A stretch of 64,000 nucleotides of DNA from Ignavibacteriales bacterium (GTDB lineage: Bacteria; Bacteroidota; Ignavibacteria; Tepidaquicellales; Tepidaquicellaceae): positions 248,001 to 312,000 of the forward strand of contig JACKAC010000002.1 in NCBI GenBank assembly GCA_020635255.1. Direction: 5' to 3'. The notes beneath the pieces were generated by a model. That model saw nothing but the letters and a program-made list of their open reading frames with translations. It ran no database searches and was not told the DNA's origin. This document shows, one piece after another, positions 1 through 8,171 of this stretch (its first letter is position 1; each line of letters opens with the position of its first letter). The position numbers and the translations under genes are program-made.

Positions 1-820
1 TATCGGTTCAGCATTCCTTGCGGAGAGACCGGGCACGCTCGACGTTATTGTAACAGAGAATCTTTACGGTGACATTATTTCTGATATCGCGGCCCAGATA
101 ACCGGTTCGGTCGGTCTTGCCGGCTCTGCAAATATTGGTGACGATTATGCAATGTTCGAAGCTATACATGGTTCCGCTCCAAACATCGCAGGAAAGAATA
201 TAGCTAACCCGTCCGGGTTACTTATGGGTGCTGTGATGATGCTCGTCCACATTGGACAATACGACGTTGCGGAAAAAGTTCATAACGCATGGCTTACCAC
301 CATCGAGGACGGTATACTTACTGCTGATCTTTATAACGAAGACCTTAACCAGAAGAAAGTCGGGACAACTCAATTCACGGATGCTGTTATAGAACGTCTC
401 GGACAAAAGCCAAGAGTATTAAAACCGGTTTCGTATTCCCATACAGGCGATCAGAAGATTAAGCGCCAGGAAGTAACCGTTCATGAAAAAGAAAAAAAGG
501 AGCTGGTAGGTGTCGATGTCTATCTTGACTGGACTGGTGCGCCGGAAGCTCTGGGAAGCAAACTGAGCGAATTCTCTGATGAAACGATGAAGCTAACCGG
601 GATCAGTAACCGCGGTATTAAAGTTTGGCCCGAAGGCATGCCCAATATATTCTGCGCCGATCAATGGAGATGTCGCTTCGAATCCGAGAAGATACTCTCC
701 CATAATGACATTCTCGACCTCTTGAAAAGACTGGATGATGCCGGATACGACTTCGTGAAGACCGAGCATCTATATAAATTCAACGGTGTTGAAGGTTATA
801 GCCGTTCCCAGGGACAGTAA
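1..820 (+). CDS. icd: Isocitrate dehydrogenase (NADP-type), C-terminal part
   Basis: The open frame runs in from the left edge (first full codon at base 2), so only the last 272 residues are seen. The enzyme oxidatively decarboxylates isocitrate to 2-oxoglutarate in the TCA cycle in the cytoplasm. The visible part has the conserved isocitrate/isopropylmalate dehydrogenase core: a TENLYGDIISD segment, then GSAPNIAGK and NPSGLL blocks that form the cofactor side of the site. After the core comes an extension of roughly 140 residues (GVDVYLDWTG, ISNRGIKVWPEG, WRCRF), which is the arrangement of the Thermus-type long IDH rather than the short E. coli type. The next gene starts 135 bases later from its own promoter. 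NADP rather than NAD use is inferred from the family. Isopropylmalate dehydrogenase is unlikely given the extension. Confidence 0.92.
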   Translation, partial: IGSAFLAERPGTLDVIVTENLYGDIISDIAAQITGSVGLAGSANIGDDYAMFEAIHGSAPNIAGKNIANPSGLLMGAVMMLVHIGQYDVAEKVHNAWLTTIEDGILTADLYNEDLNQKKVGTTQFTDAVIERLGQKPRVLKPVSYSHTGDQKIKRQEVTVHEKEKKELVGVDVYLDWTGAPEALGSKLSEFSDETMKLTGISNRGIKVWPEGMPNIFCADQWRCRFESEKILSHNDILDLLKRLDDAGYDFVKTEHLYKFNGVEGYSRSQGQ

Positions 821-878
821 GCAAACATAAAAACTACAATTTCTTAAAGCCCTCATTGAGAGTTTTTTATTCCTTCCC

Positions 879-909
879 TTGACATTATCAATAATTCCTT
901 ATATCTTTG
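879..909 (+). promoter_or_regulatory. Promoter TTGACA-N17-TATCTTTG
   Basis: TTGACA at 879-884 and TATCTTTG at 902-909 are separated by exactly 17 bases. The right half fits the Bacteroidota -7 consensus TAnnTTTG. The first start codon downstream is at 956. Two other places in the window have the same geometry (5874-5904 on the plus strand, 30874-30904 on the minus strand), which supports this as the house-keeping promoter form of this genome. Confidence 0.65.
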
Positions 910-938
910 TAAAGTACTTTAAAAAATAAAGTACTTTA
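910..938. promoter_or_regulatory. Twin palindromes TAAAGTACTTTA, candidate operator
   Basis: Two identical perfect 12-base palindromes, TAAAGTACTTTA, lie at 910-921 and 927-938, with centres 17 bases apart. The first begins at the base right after the -7 element, so a bound protein would cover the transcription start. The operon behind it encodes a winged-helix regulator (2174-2491), so autorepression is the obvious model. That link is inference. The palindromes themselves are seen directly. Confidence 0.6.
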
Positions 939-955
939 ATTAAAGCAAATTTATC

Positions 956-1558
956 ATGGAATCACAACAGGCAGAACTCGAATTAACCTATATAAAGAGG
1001 GTCATCGAAAGCTCCAGAAAAAGCCTGGTAGAAAAAGGGGTCGGGTATATATTCTGGGGAGTTCTCGTTGTTATCGGTATTGGTCTTCAATATTCAAAAT
1101 TTTTCTTTAAGATACCGCTACTGCACGGCTATGAATGGTTTGTAATAATTGGCTTTGGCTGGCTAGTAACCTTTTTTCTTTATAAAAGGAAAAGAGGTTA
1201 TAAAAATAGTACATCATTCGGACAGCAAATACTTAGTACTTTGTGGATTGGTGCCGGTATTGGTTTGGGGATCGTTGGATTTATAGGCTCTATGTCTGGT
1301 ACTCTCCCGGGTCTTGCTATTACTCCGGTAATGTCTGTCATTTTGGGTGTAGCATATTTTGCCAGCGGAAAAATTTATGAGACCAAATGGATGTATTTTA
1401 TTGGATTCGGATGGTGGACGGGAGGAATAGTTTTATTCTTTTGGCATAGTATCCACACGCTTGCCTTGTTCGGAATAATGATGATTTTATTCCAGGTGAT
1501 TCCCGGACTTTATTTTTATAATAAATGGAAAAAAGAATACAAAGTAAAAGTACAATAG
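956..1558 (+). CDS. Multi-pass membrane protein, paralogue 1 of a tandem pair
   Basis: This 200-residue protein has a short charged N-terminus of about 25 residues followed by about six hydrophobic segments (around residues 30-48, 60-78, 95-113, 118-135, 143-161, 165-185) and a basic tail, so it is an inner-membrane protein. It is clearly a paralogue of the next gene: same length, same N-terminal pattern (QQ-E-E-T-IK-V-E-SR), a shared FGWW-G-VLFF block and a shared IPG-Y-WKK ending. No enzyme motif is visible and I do not recognise a characterised family. It is the first gene of the operon controlled from 879-938 and has no clear Shine-Dalgarno site. Confidence 0.75.
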   Translation: MESQQAELELTYIKRVIESSRKSLVEKGVGYIFWGVLVVIGIGLQYSKFFFKIPLLHGYEWFVIIGFGWLVTFFLYKRKRGYKNSTSFGQQILSTLWIGAGIGLGIVGFIGSMSGTLPGLAITPVMSVILGVAYFASGKIYETKWMYFIGFGWWTGGIVLFFWHSIHTLALFGIMMILFQVIPGLYFYNKWKKEYKVKVQ

Positions 1559-1569
1559 GAAGAAATAAC

Positions 1570-2172
1570 ATGGCCACACAACAATTTGAAACCGAGATTA
1601 CCTTTATAAAAAAAGTAATGGAAGACAGCCGCAGGGCTGCTCTGGATAATGGTAAATATTATATCCTGTGGGGAGTCGTCGTCGGTATTGCGTCTATTGG
1701 AACCTATATCGGAGTGCGCCAGAACTGGGGAGAAAATTTCATTAACTGGCTTTGGATGAATTTCATCGTCATCGGTTGGGTGTTCTCGATAATTTTCGGG
1801 ATACGCGACAGAAAAAAGGAGAAACACAAAACCTTTGCCGGCAGAATGATAACTCACACGTGGGTCGGAGCCGGTATAACAATGGCGGTCATTGCTTTTG
1901 TTGGGATACCGGCTAAAGTAATTCCCTACGATGCGATTTGCCCTATAATAGCCGCTATAGCAGGCGGTGCGAATTACATCAGCTCAAGAGTTCAGCGGTC
2001 GGGTTTTATTTTAATGGTGGCTTTCGGCTGGTGGATTGGTGCCGCGGTTTTGTTTTTTATGGATGGAATTGAAATAATGTTGCTGTATGGTATTATGCTT
2101 AGCTTATTCTCTATTATCCCAGGTTTCGTTTTATATTTTAGATGGAAAAAGGATCTAGTATCCCACGCGTAA
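1570..2172 (+). CDS. Multi-pass membrane protein, paralogue 2 of a tandem pair
   Basis: The ATG at 1570 is chosen over an in-frame start at 1525 because it has AGGAAG ahead of it, avoids overlapping the previous gene, and gives 200 residues that line up end to end with the upstream paralogue. It has the same topology of about six membrane segments and the same motifs: an N-terminal TQQ-E-EITFIKKV helix, YI-WG, FGWW-G-VLFF near residue 160 and IPG-YFRWKK at the end. The pair probably arose by tandem duplication and may form a hetero-oligomer. This is inference. It ends one base before the regulator gene starts. Confidence 0.75.
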   Translation: MATQQFETEITFIKKVMEDSRRAALDNGKYYILWGVVVGIASIGTYIGVRQNWGENFINWLWMNFIVIGWVFSIIFGIRDRKKEKHKTFAGRMITHTWVGAGITMAVIAFVGIPAKVIPYDAICPIIAAIAGGANYISSRVQRSGFILMVAFGWWIGAAVLFFMDGIEIMLLYGIMLSLFSIIPGFVLYFRWKKDLVSHA

Positions 2173-2173
2173 A

Positions 2174-2491
2174 ATGAGCGAATTCGATTATCAAAAAATA
2201 GATGAAATACTGCACTCCCGTATCCGTACTGCAATAATGGCGGTACTTATTAGCGTAGAGGAGGCAGACTTTAAGTTCATTCGGGAAAAGACGAATGCAA
2301 CCGACGGAAATCTAAGTGTTCACCTGAAGAAGCTCGAGGATGCCGGGTATGTAAAAGTTAATAAATCGTTTGTTGACCGCAAGCCCCAATCTATATATAG
2401 AATAACCTCTAAAGGTCATAAGGCATTCGAAGATTATATTTTCAAACTTGAGTCAATAATAAAAAACAATAAAGGAGAAACAAATGGCTAA
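2174..2491 (+). CDS. Winged helix-turn-helix transcriptional regulator (HTH_34-like)
   Basis: This 105-residue, single-domain DNA-binding protein has the winged-helix pattern of the MarR/ArsR-like HTH_34 family. Helix 1 is LHSRIRTAIMAVL, the recognition region is ATDGNLSVHLKKLEDAGYV (about residues 40-60), and the wing is KSFVDRKPQSIYRITSKG. No metal- or ligand-binding extra domain is present, so it probably senses something through its dimer interface. It sits one base after the tandem membrane proteins and overlaps the next gene by 8 bases, so it is co-transcribed with both. Autorepression through the twin palindromes at 910-938 is inferred from the context. Confidence 0.85.
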   Translation: MSEFDYQKIDEILHSRIRTAIMAVLISVEEADFKFIREKTNATDGNLSVHLKKLEDAGYVKVNKSFVDRKPQSIYRITSKGHKAFEDYIFKLESIIKNNKGETNG

Positions 2492-2768
2492 GCTTACAGA
2501 TGAACAGATAACTTCAGAGCTCGATGCACTTGACGGTTGGGAAAGAGACGATGATTCAATTAAGAAAAAATTTAAAACTGACGGATTCCCGCAGACAATG
2601 GGACTTGTAACTGCCATTGGCTCTCTATGTCAGCAGTTCGATCACCACCCGGACTGGCTTACTTTAAAGTACTCGGAGATCGAAGTCTCATTCTCTACAC
2701 ATTCTGAAGGTGGGATAACCAACAAAGACATAAACATTGCAAAAGAGATCAATAAATTAAAATTCTAA
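2484..2768 (+). CDS. Pterin-4-alpha-carbinolamine dehydratase
   Basis: At 94 residues this is the normal size for the PCD/DCoH family. It dehydrates 4a-hydroxytetrahydrobiopterin in the recycling of the pterin cofactor of aromatic amino acid hydroxylases. The family signature is complete: FDHHPDW around residue 54 provides the two adjacent catalytic histidines, followed by YSEIEVSFSTH with the third histidine, and a later GIT-KDI segment. AAAGGAGA lies 6-13 bases ahead of the ATG at 2484, and the gene overlaps the regulator by 8 bases. No phenylalanine hydroxylase is seen in the window. Many bacteria carry this enzyme without the hydroxylase, where its role is unclear. Confidence 0.9.
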   Translation: MAKLTDEQITSELDALDGWERDDDSIKKKFKTDGFPQTMGLVTAIGSLCQQFDHHPDWLTLKYSEIEVSFSTHSEGGITNKDINIAKEINKLKF

Positions 2769-2781
2769 CTATAAAACTGAA

Positions 2782-4977
2782 ATGACACGCTTACTACTAC
2801 TATTAATTTTATTTTCTTTGATTACGGCTTCCGTGTCATACGGACAGGAAAAAGCCCGGATATACGGTACGGTTACCACTAAAAAGGGTAAACCTATCGA
2901 GGGTGCTAACCTGGTACTCGAAGGTACAATAGACGGCGCTACTTCCGATAAAGATGGTAAATTCGAGTTCGAAACAAAAAAGACGGGCGAATTTAACCTG
3001 CTTATAACTGCGCTGGATTATTCCGAACAGGCAATTGCTATAAGCATTGAGGAAGGTCAGCAAACCGAGCTGAAGATCGTTATGTCAAAAGAAGTCACAA
3101 CGGATGAGATAGTTGTCACGGCAAGCTCATTTGTAACCGGTGAAAATTCAAAACTTACCCTGACACCTCTGGAAATAGTTAGGATCCCCGGGGCAGATGC
3201 CGATCTTTACAGGGCGATTACTACATTCCCGGGAAGTAACCAGGTGGATGAAGGAAGCCGTATTGCAGTTAGGGGAGGTGACCCTGGTGAAGTGCTGACT
3301 ATACTCGATCAGGCATCATTATATAATCCTTTTATATTTGATAACGCTTCGAATACCTCATCATATTCTACTGTAAATCCATGGGGATTAAAGGGAATTA
3401 ATTTTACAAGCGGCGGTTTCCCTGCTGAGTTTGGAAATGTGCTTTCCGCTGTGCTTGACTTACAAAGTTACGATATGCCGAGGAATACTGGCATGTTTGC
3501 CATACTAGGTCTCGGACTCAGCAGTCTTGCCGGTTCTTACAGATCGGATGACGGGGTGCTTGGTGGTACCTTCCAGGGCTCATTCTCATATTTGAAACCG
3601 TTCCTTGAACTTCATGGTAGAGCGGATGACTACAATCCAATCCCTGAAACACAGGGACTCGGAGGTACTGCTACTTATAAACCAAGCGATAATACAACCC
3701 TAAAACTTTATTCGAATTATTCGCAGGATAAGGTAGGAATTTATACAACAAGCCCAACGTATGATGGCTATTTCGAGTCACAGTCAAAAAGTTTTTTTGG
3801 TAATCTTAAACTGTCTCAAACACTTTCATCAAGCAGTTTGTTTGAAATTAGTACTTCCTACAGCAGGTATAACTCTGACGTAGGATTTGGTGTCTTAAAC
3901 AACAGCGACATCACGACCTACGGAAAAGTAAGAGCAGACTATTCTGCACCATTGAATGGTGATATCGATCTGAAGACTGGGCTTGAATATGAATATAATG
4001 AATATAGCGCAACTGGAATAGCACCACGGTATTCTTATAATATTAGACCGGATGCGCCCTACATTGATTACTCTAGTGCTCTTCACTCAGGCAGAATAGG
4101 CGGTTATGGCGAACTTAAGCTAAAACTTTTGCAGGACTTTTATACAATAACCGGACTAAGAAGTGATTATAATACCCTTTCGGAAAAAGTAAACTTCGAC
4201 CCAAGGTTATCTATGGTTTACAGATTGTCGGACAAAGATTATATTAAAGGTGCAACGGGGATATACCATCAATACACTTCACTTGGTAATAATATTAACG
4301 GCAATAATAGCAATCTTGGACCGGAGGAGGCTATACATTATATACTCGGCTATGAATACAATGATGACGGAGATTATATAATAAGGCTCGAAGGGTATTA
4401 TAAGGATTACAGAAACCTTGTTGCGCTTGACACGTCACTTAATATGTATACAAACTCAGGCGACGGCTTTGCCAGAGGAATAGATTTCTTCTTCAAAACG
4501 AGATTCAAACAAAAATTCACTGGTTGGATATCATATTCATATACGGATTCAAAGAGAAAACAATACACGGATATTATTGAGTCATCCGCTAACTATGATA
4601 TAACTCATAATCTGGTGGTAGTAGCTTCATATAATATTACAAGTGAACTCACAGCGGGAGCAACTTTTAGGATCGCAACGGGAAAGCCATATACACCTGT
4701 AATAGGTAGCACGTATGACCCCTCGCAGAATGCTTACATTCCTACTTATGCTGACAATAATAGTGGAAGATTCCCAACATATAAAAGAGTGGATCTCAAC
4801 CTGCAATATATATTTTCAATTCTTGGGAAATTCGCGGTTGGGTTCGTTGCACTGAATAATGCATTTAATGAACAAAATTTATTTACATACACGTATAACT
4901 TCGACTACTCACAGCAGATTCCGGTCGTCTCTACTAACGAGCGAACTATCTGGTTTGGGATTGGCGTTGCCTTTTAA
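2782..4977 (+). CDS. TonB-dependent receptor with carboxypeptidase-regulatory-like N-terminus
   Basis: This 731-residue outer-membrane receptor begins with a signal peptide (about residues 1-21, cut after SYG). It continues with a CarboxypepD_reg-like beta-sandwich domain (about 25-105, GTVTTKKGKPIEGANL...), a plug domain (about 110-230, with IAVRGGDPGEVLTILDQ and the GGFPAEFGN segment), and a 22-strand-type barrel rich in aromatic and Asn residues that ends in the outer-membrane signature GIGVAF with a terminal Phe. Family members import large ligands such as siderophores, cobalamin or glycans using TonB energy. The substrate cannot be told from sequence. There is no SusD-like partner next to it. 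Instead a periplasmic TPR-like protein follows 34 bases later, probably in the same operon. Confidence 0.9.
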   Translation: MTRLLLLLILFSLITASVSYGQEKARIYGTVTTKKGKPIEGANLVLEGTIDGATSDKDGKFEFETKKTGEFNLLITALDYSEQAIAISIEEGQQTELKIVMSKEVTTDEIVVTASSFVTGENSKLTLTPLEIVRIPGADADLYRAITTFPGSNQVDEGSRIAVRGGDPGEVLTILDQASLYNPFIFDNASNTSSYSTVNPWGLKGINFTSGGFPAEFGNVLSAVLDLQSYDMPRNTGMFAILGLGLSSLAGSYRSDDGVLGGTFQGSFSYLKPFLELHGRADDYNPIPETQGLGGTATYKPSDNTTLKLYSNYSQDKVGIYTTSPTYDGYFESQSKSFFGNLKLSQTLSSSSLFEISTSYSRYNSDVGFGVLNNSDITTYGKVRADYSAPLNGDIDLKTGLEYEYNEYSATGIAPRYSYNIRPDAPYIDYSSALHSGRIGGYGELKLKLLQDFYTITGLRSDYNTLSEKVNFDPRLSMVYRLSDKDYIKGATGIYHQYTSLGNNINGNNSNLGPEEAIHYILGYEYNDDGDYIIRLEGYYKDYRNLVALDTSLNMYTNSGDGFARGIDFFFKTRFKQKFTGWISYSYTDSKRKQYTDIIESSANYDITHNLVVVASYNITSELTAGATFRIATGKPYTPVIGSTYDPSQNAYIPTYADNNSGRFPTYKRVDLNLQYIFSILGKFAVGFVALNNAFNEQNLFTYTYNFDYSQQIPVVSTNERTIWFGIGVAF

Positions 4978-5011
4978 AAGTTTAAAACATAAACCTTATA
5001 CAGGAGAGAAA

Positions 5012-5812
5012 ATGAAATACTTACTTTTGTTGATTGTTGCGGTGCTTGTCATCTACTCCAATAGTGCAAAAGCAGATGACTTTTCAGATGCCATGTCTGA
5101 TGCAAAAACCGAATTGACTGTGGCTATGAATAAAATGGATAAGAGCGAATTGTTAAAGATCCGTGGACAATTCGAAAGGATACTACAGTTAAAAAAAGAT
5201 GAGTGGTTGGTCAATTATTACGTCGCTCTTTGTGATTACATGCTAGGGGTGAGTGAATTGTCTGCAGGAAAGCCCGATGAATCTGTCATGAAGAATCTGC
5301 AAAAATATACCGAATCGGGATTGGAAATAATTGATAGAGTAATCCAGAATAAAAGTGACTTTGCGGACGCTTACATTCTAAAGATGTTTCTAAACTTCAG
5401 TCGCTGGTCATATGAGCAGGATAAAATGAACGATATAATATCTGTGGATCAGCAGACAGATCCGAAAGCAAAGCAGTACGGCGAAAAGAACCCGCGCTAT
5501 TATTTACTAAGAGGGATCTCTGCTTATTGGACACCGGATGCCTTTGGTGGTGGCGCAGATAAAGCTCTTGAGCTTCTTGGTAAATCGAGTGATCTTTTTA
5601 CAACTACTAAACCTGAGAATGAACTTTACCCGGATTGGGGGCACGACTGGGCAATTGGGTATGAAGTTCTATCATATATTAAAAGAGGTGATGACGGGGA
5701 CATGGATCAGGCAAAAAAAACGCTGGATGAAGGCATGAAATCTTATCCTGAATCGGGGTTTTTGATGAGCTATATAAAAGAGGAATATGAAAAAGCCGTT
5801 AATGAAAAATAA
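5012..5812 (+). CDS. Exported TPR-like protein downstream of the TonB receptor
   Basis: The ATG at 5012 is preferred because AGGAGAG lies just upstream and the reading begins with a typical signal peptide (MKYLLLLIVAVLVIYSNSAKA). Longer in-frame extensions overlap the receptor gene and lack a signal. The mature part of about 245 residues is almost all helical and has tetratricopeptide-like spacing: paired helices around WLVNYYVALCDYML, DAYILKMFLNFSRW, YYLLRGISAYWTP, and a last repeat AKKTLDEGMKSYPESGF. It probably acts in the periplasm as a scaffold for the adjacent receptor. Such pairs recur in this bacterial group, but the partner assignment is inference. Confidence 0.75.
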   Translation: MKYLLLLIVAVLVIYSNSAKADDFSDAMSDAKTELTVAMNKMDKSELLKIRGQFERILQLKKDEWLVNYYVALCDYMLGVSELSAGKPDESVMKNLQKYTESGLEIIDRVIQNKSDFADAYILKMFLNFSRWSYEQDKMNDIISVDQQTDPKAKQYGEKNPRYYLLRGISAYWTPDAFGGGADKALELLGKSSDLFTTTKPENELYPDWGHDWAIGYEVLSYIKRGDDGDMDQAKKTLDEGMKSYPESGFLMSYIKEEYEKAVNEK

Positions 5813-5873
5813 GATTAGTTAGCATTTCTGCTTAAAAATTTCCTGTATCAGAGTATTTATACTAAGATTTCTA

Positions 5874-5904
5874 TTGACATTAGTTAAAAACCTCTATATA
5901 TTTG
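5874..5904 (+). promoter_or_regulatory. Promoter TTGACA-N17-TATATTTG
   Basis: TTGACA at 5874-5879 and TATATTTG at 5897-5904 have a 17-base spacer, identical in geometry to the promoter at 879-909. Transcription should start near 5911. The first open frame is far downstream at 6080, leaving a leader of about 170 bases that contains a terminator-like hairpin. Confidence 0.6.
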
Positions 5905-5932
5905 CCATAGGAAATTCACCCCTTTGTTTTAG

Positions 5933-5979
5933 GGCTGCTCTGACACTCGAGTTTAATTTATTTAAGAGCAGCCTTTTTT
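5933..5979 (+). terminator. Hairpin GGCTGCTCT/AGAGCAGCC plus T6, terminator or attenuator
   Basis: A perfect 9-base stem (5933-5941 with 5965-5973) encloses a 23-base AT-rich loop and is followed by six T (5974-5979), an intrinsic terminator. It could end the receptor/TPR operon. It also lies only about 20 bases downstream of the start point predicted from the 5874 promoter, so it could attenuate the 6080 gene or define the end of an RNA of about 70 nucleotides. Confidence 0.65.
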
Positions 5980-5995
5980 AAACTTCCCAAAAACA

Positions 5996-6040
5996 GAGCA
6001 AGATTGCTCGGCTGTATCATTGGCACTATTTGGACCAATG
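5996..6040 (+). other. Two further hairpins in the leader of the 6080 gene
   Basis: GAGCAA/TTGCTC (5996-6001 and 6004-6009) and CATTGG/CCAATG (6018-6023 and 6035-6040) are perfect inverted repeats. The segments TGCTC (6005-6009) and GGCTG (6010-6014) could also pair with parts of the right arm of the upstream terminator (5965-5973). Competing pairings of this kind are what an attenuator needs. Function is inferred. Only the complementarity is seen. Confidence 0.4.
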
Positions 6041-6079
6041 AGCTCAACCTGCTTAAAAAAAATTAAATTGAGGGGTCTT

Positions 6080-6943
6080 ATGACAAAATCTTCTTTTACA
6101 ATCTTAATCTTACTGGTTTTTTGCTTTATCTCCCGAAGCACTAATGCCCAGATTACTAAAACAATAAAAAGAAAGCCTGGTATCATTTTAGAGGTAAATG
6201 CAGGATACCAACTACCTTTAATGGATTTGAAAGGTGATGCAACAGGGTTTTGGAATTTTAGTAACTACGGAACTAACACCGGTTATGGAGGTGGACTTAC
6301 CGTTAAGCTTGGTGTTGTTACATATAAAATGGCTCAGTTGAGACCGTATTTTACATTGGGCTATTCACAATATTCGGGTGATAAAGACGGAAGGTCTCAT
6401 GACCCCGATGGTACTATTCCACCTAACTGGCCTACAACAGGATTTAATGGTCAAACAACTTATGTACCTGTGGATACAACAGGAACGAGCGAAGTAATAC
6501 TTAGAATGCCATCCGCCGCTCTAGGATTTGAGATTGCTCAATATACCGACAAGAAAAATCTTTCATCTTTTACGTTCGGATTGGATCTGACAATGAGTTT
6601 TATATTTGGCAGGGTTAACGAAACACATCCATATGCGATTCCTGGTGCAGCCGCACCCGGGGATGAAGTTTCATATACCATGAAGTCTAATGTTAGGTTC
6701 GGTCTTGGTCTAAATGTTGGATATAATTACCGTATCGAGAATTCACCGGTTGGTTTTAATATGGGAACAAGGTTTGCGTTTATGAATCTTATAGGAAAAG
6801 ATGTTAAAGTGGCAAACCAGGAAGGTGAGTTTTACCTGATGGACGGTAGTGACCCGAGTGTAAACTCGCTTCTCTCCAGTAGCAGGACTATGAGCGCTGT
6901 AAGCTTCTTCGGCGGTGTATCATTTTATATCGGCAGGAAATAA
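6080..6943 (+). CDS. Outer-membrane beta-barrel protein, unknown role
   Basis: The ATG at 6080 follows GAGGGG and opens a clean signal peptide (MTKSSFTILILLVFCFISRSTNAQ). A longer in-frame version from 6020 would bury it. The 287-residue product then alternates Gly/aromatic beta strands (LEVNAGYQLPL, GYGGGLTVKLGVVTYKM, YFTLGYSQYSG, FTFGLDLTMSFIFG, VRFGLGLNVGYNY, MGTRFAFMNLIG) and ends VSFFGGVSFYIGRK. This is the pattern of a small eight- to twelve-strand OmpA/OmpW-like barrel in the outer membrane. I cannot name a family or ligand. It stands alone between its structured leader and a strong terminator, so it is a single-gene unit. Confidence 0.75.
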   Translation: MTKSSFTILILLVFCFISRSTNAQITKTIKRKPGIILEVNAGYQLPLMDLKGDATGFWNFSNYGTNTGYGGGLTVKLGVVTYKMAQLRPYFTLGYSQYSGDKDGRSHDPDGTIPPNWPTTGFNGQTTYVPVDTTGTSEVILRMPSAALGFEIAQYTDKKNLSSFTFGLDLTMSFIFGRVNETHPYAIPGAAAPGDEVSYTMKSNVRFGLGLNVGYNYRIENSPVGFNMGTRFAFMNLIGKDVKVANQEGEFYLMDGSDPSVNSLLSSSRTMSAVSFFGGVSFYIGRK

Positions 6944-6970
6944 GTATAGATAAATATTTCTTTTTTTTGC

Positions 6971-7007
6971 AAAAGCATTCATTTAACTTAATGAATGCTT
7001 TTTTATT
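6971..7007 (+). terminator. Intrinsic terminator after the barrel gene
   Basis: A 13-base perfect stem, AAAAGCATTCATT (6971-6983) with AATGAATGCTTTT (6990-7002), encloses a 6-base loop and runs into a T-rich tail. It ends the 6080 gene immediately ahead of the chromate transporter-like gene. Confidence 0.8.
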
Positions 7008-7013
7008 TTGTAA

Positions 7014-8171
7014 ATGACTTTGCAGATATTAGAGATATTTAAATACTACTTTTATCTTGGGTTGACCTGCTTTGGTGGACCGATTGCGATCATAGCTAAT
7101 ATGCGGAATGATTTGGTCGATGATAAAAAATGGGTGTCCGCACACGATTTCGAAAACTATTTTGGATATTCCCAGATCGCTCCCGGTCCGATAGCATTTC
7201 AGGTTTGTCTCTATATGAGTTACTTTAGAGCCGGTATAATGGGTGCAGTCGCCGGTGGGTTTGGGCTCGTTCTCCCGTCTTTTTTGATCGTATTATTTTT
7301 CTCTATATTCTATCAGAACTTCAAAGACACATATTACGTCACCTCTATTCTTTACGGCGTAAGCCCGGTGGTCATATCTATTATATTATACTCTGGGCTA
7401 CAGCTAGCCTCCAGAGTATTCAACAAAGATTATTTCCTTTACCTTCTGTTTGCTTTATCCATAGTCCTTACAATATTTCTTAAATTTCCGATAATGTTTG
7501 TGATACTTGGTTCTGGTTTGCTTTCGCTCATATTTTACATAATAAAAGAGAAAAAAAATGATGAGACAACTACCCGGTCAGGATTTTTATTATTCGCCGT
7601 GTCAGCAAAGGCAATCTCCGAGTTCCTCATAACCGCAAGATCTTTCATTGATTCAAAACTTGTCGAATTGTCGCTCCTGTTCATGAAAGTAGGAGCCCTG
7701 ACCTACGGAAGCGGGTTTGTTATAGTTGGAGTATTAAATCAGGAGGTGGTAAATAACTACGGCTACATTACTTCAAAGGAATTTCTGGATGGTTTGGCTT
7801 TCGGTCAAATAACACCTGGGCCTGTTGTCATAACTTCCACTTTCATCGGTTACCTTACACAGGGTTTACCGGGCGCAATTGTCTGTACCGTTAGCATCTT
7901 CCTCCCTACGTTTCTGGCAGTTATGATACTCGCCCGGTTTATCGGAAAGATAAGCAAAAACTTTTACGTGAGGGGTTTTATAAAAGGAGCCAACGCTGCA
8001 GCAATTGGTGCCATACTTTCCACTGCTTACCTGCTTTCCGGTGCGGCGGTGAATGACTATATAACTGCAGCCCTGGCGTTAATTTCGTTGTTCTGCCTAT
8101 ATAAGTTCAAGCTCAAATCCCTTTACCTTATCATCATAGGAGGTATTCTAGGGCTTATCCTTATGCATTAG
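7014..8171 (+). CDS. Chromate transporter family protein, two-domain (ChrA-like)
   Basis: This 385-residue membrane protein is built of two homologous chromate-transporter halves (about residues 5-170 and 205-380), the long-chain ChrA form. Each half has the family signature: FGGP-AI and QIAPGP in the first, YGSG and GQITPGP in the second. About ten to twelve membrane segments are visible, with a cytoplasmic loop rich in Lys/Glu around residue 180 between the halves. Characterised members export chromate using the proton gradient. Many homologues are annotated only by family, so chromate itself is not certain. The start at 7014 has no Shine-Dalgarno site. The 3' end overlaps the convergent gene by 11 bases. 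Confidence 0.85.
   Translation: MTLQILEIFKYYFYLGLTCFGGPIAIIANMRNDLVDDKKWVSAHDFENYFGYSQIAPGPIAFQVCLYMSYFRAGIMGAVAGGFGLVLPSFLIVLFFSIFYQNFKDTYYVTSILYGVSPVVISIILYSGLQLASRVFNKDYFLYLLFALSIVLTIFLKFPIMFVILGSGLLSLIFYIIKEKKNDETTTRSGFLLFAVSAKAISEFLITARSFIDSKLVELSLLFMKVGALTYGSGFVIVGVLNQEVVNNYGYITSKEFLDGLAFGQITPGPVVITSTFIGYLTQGLPGAIVCTVSIFLPTFLAVMILARFIGKISKNFYVRGFIKGANAAAIGAILSTAYLLSGAAVNDYITAALALISLFCLYKFKLKSLYLIIIGGILGLILMH

Noticed and set aside
2660..2675. TTTAAAGTACTC inside the PCD gene, similar to the 910-938 palindromes
   Set aside because: It is not palindromic over 12 bases and lies in conserved coding sequence.
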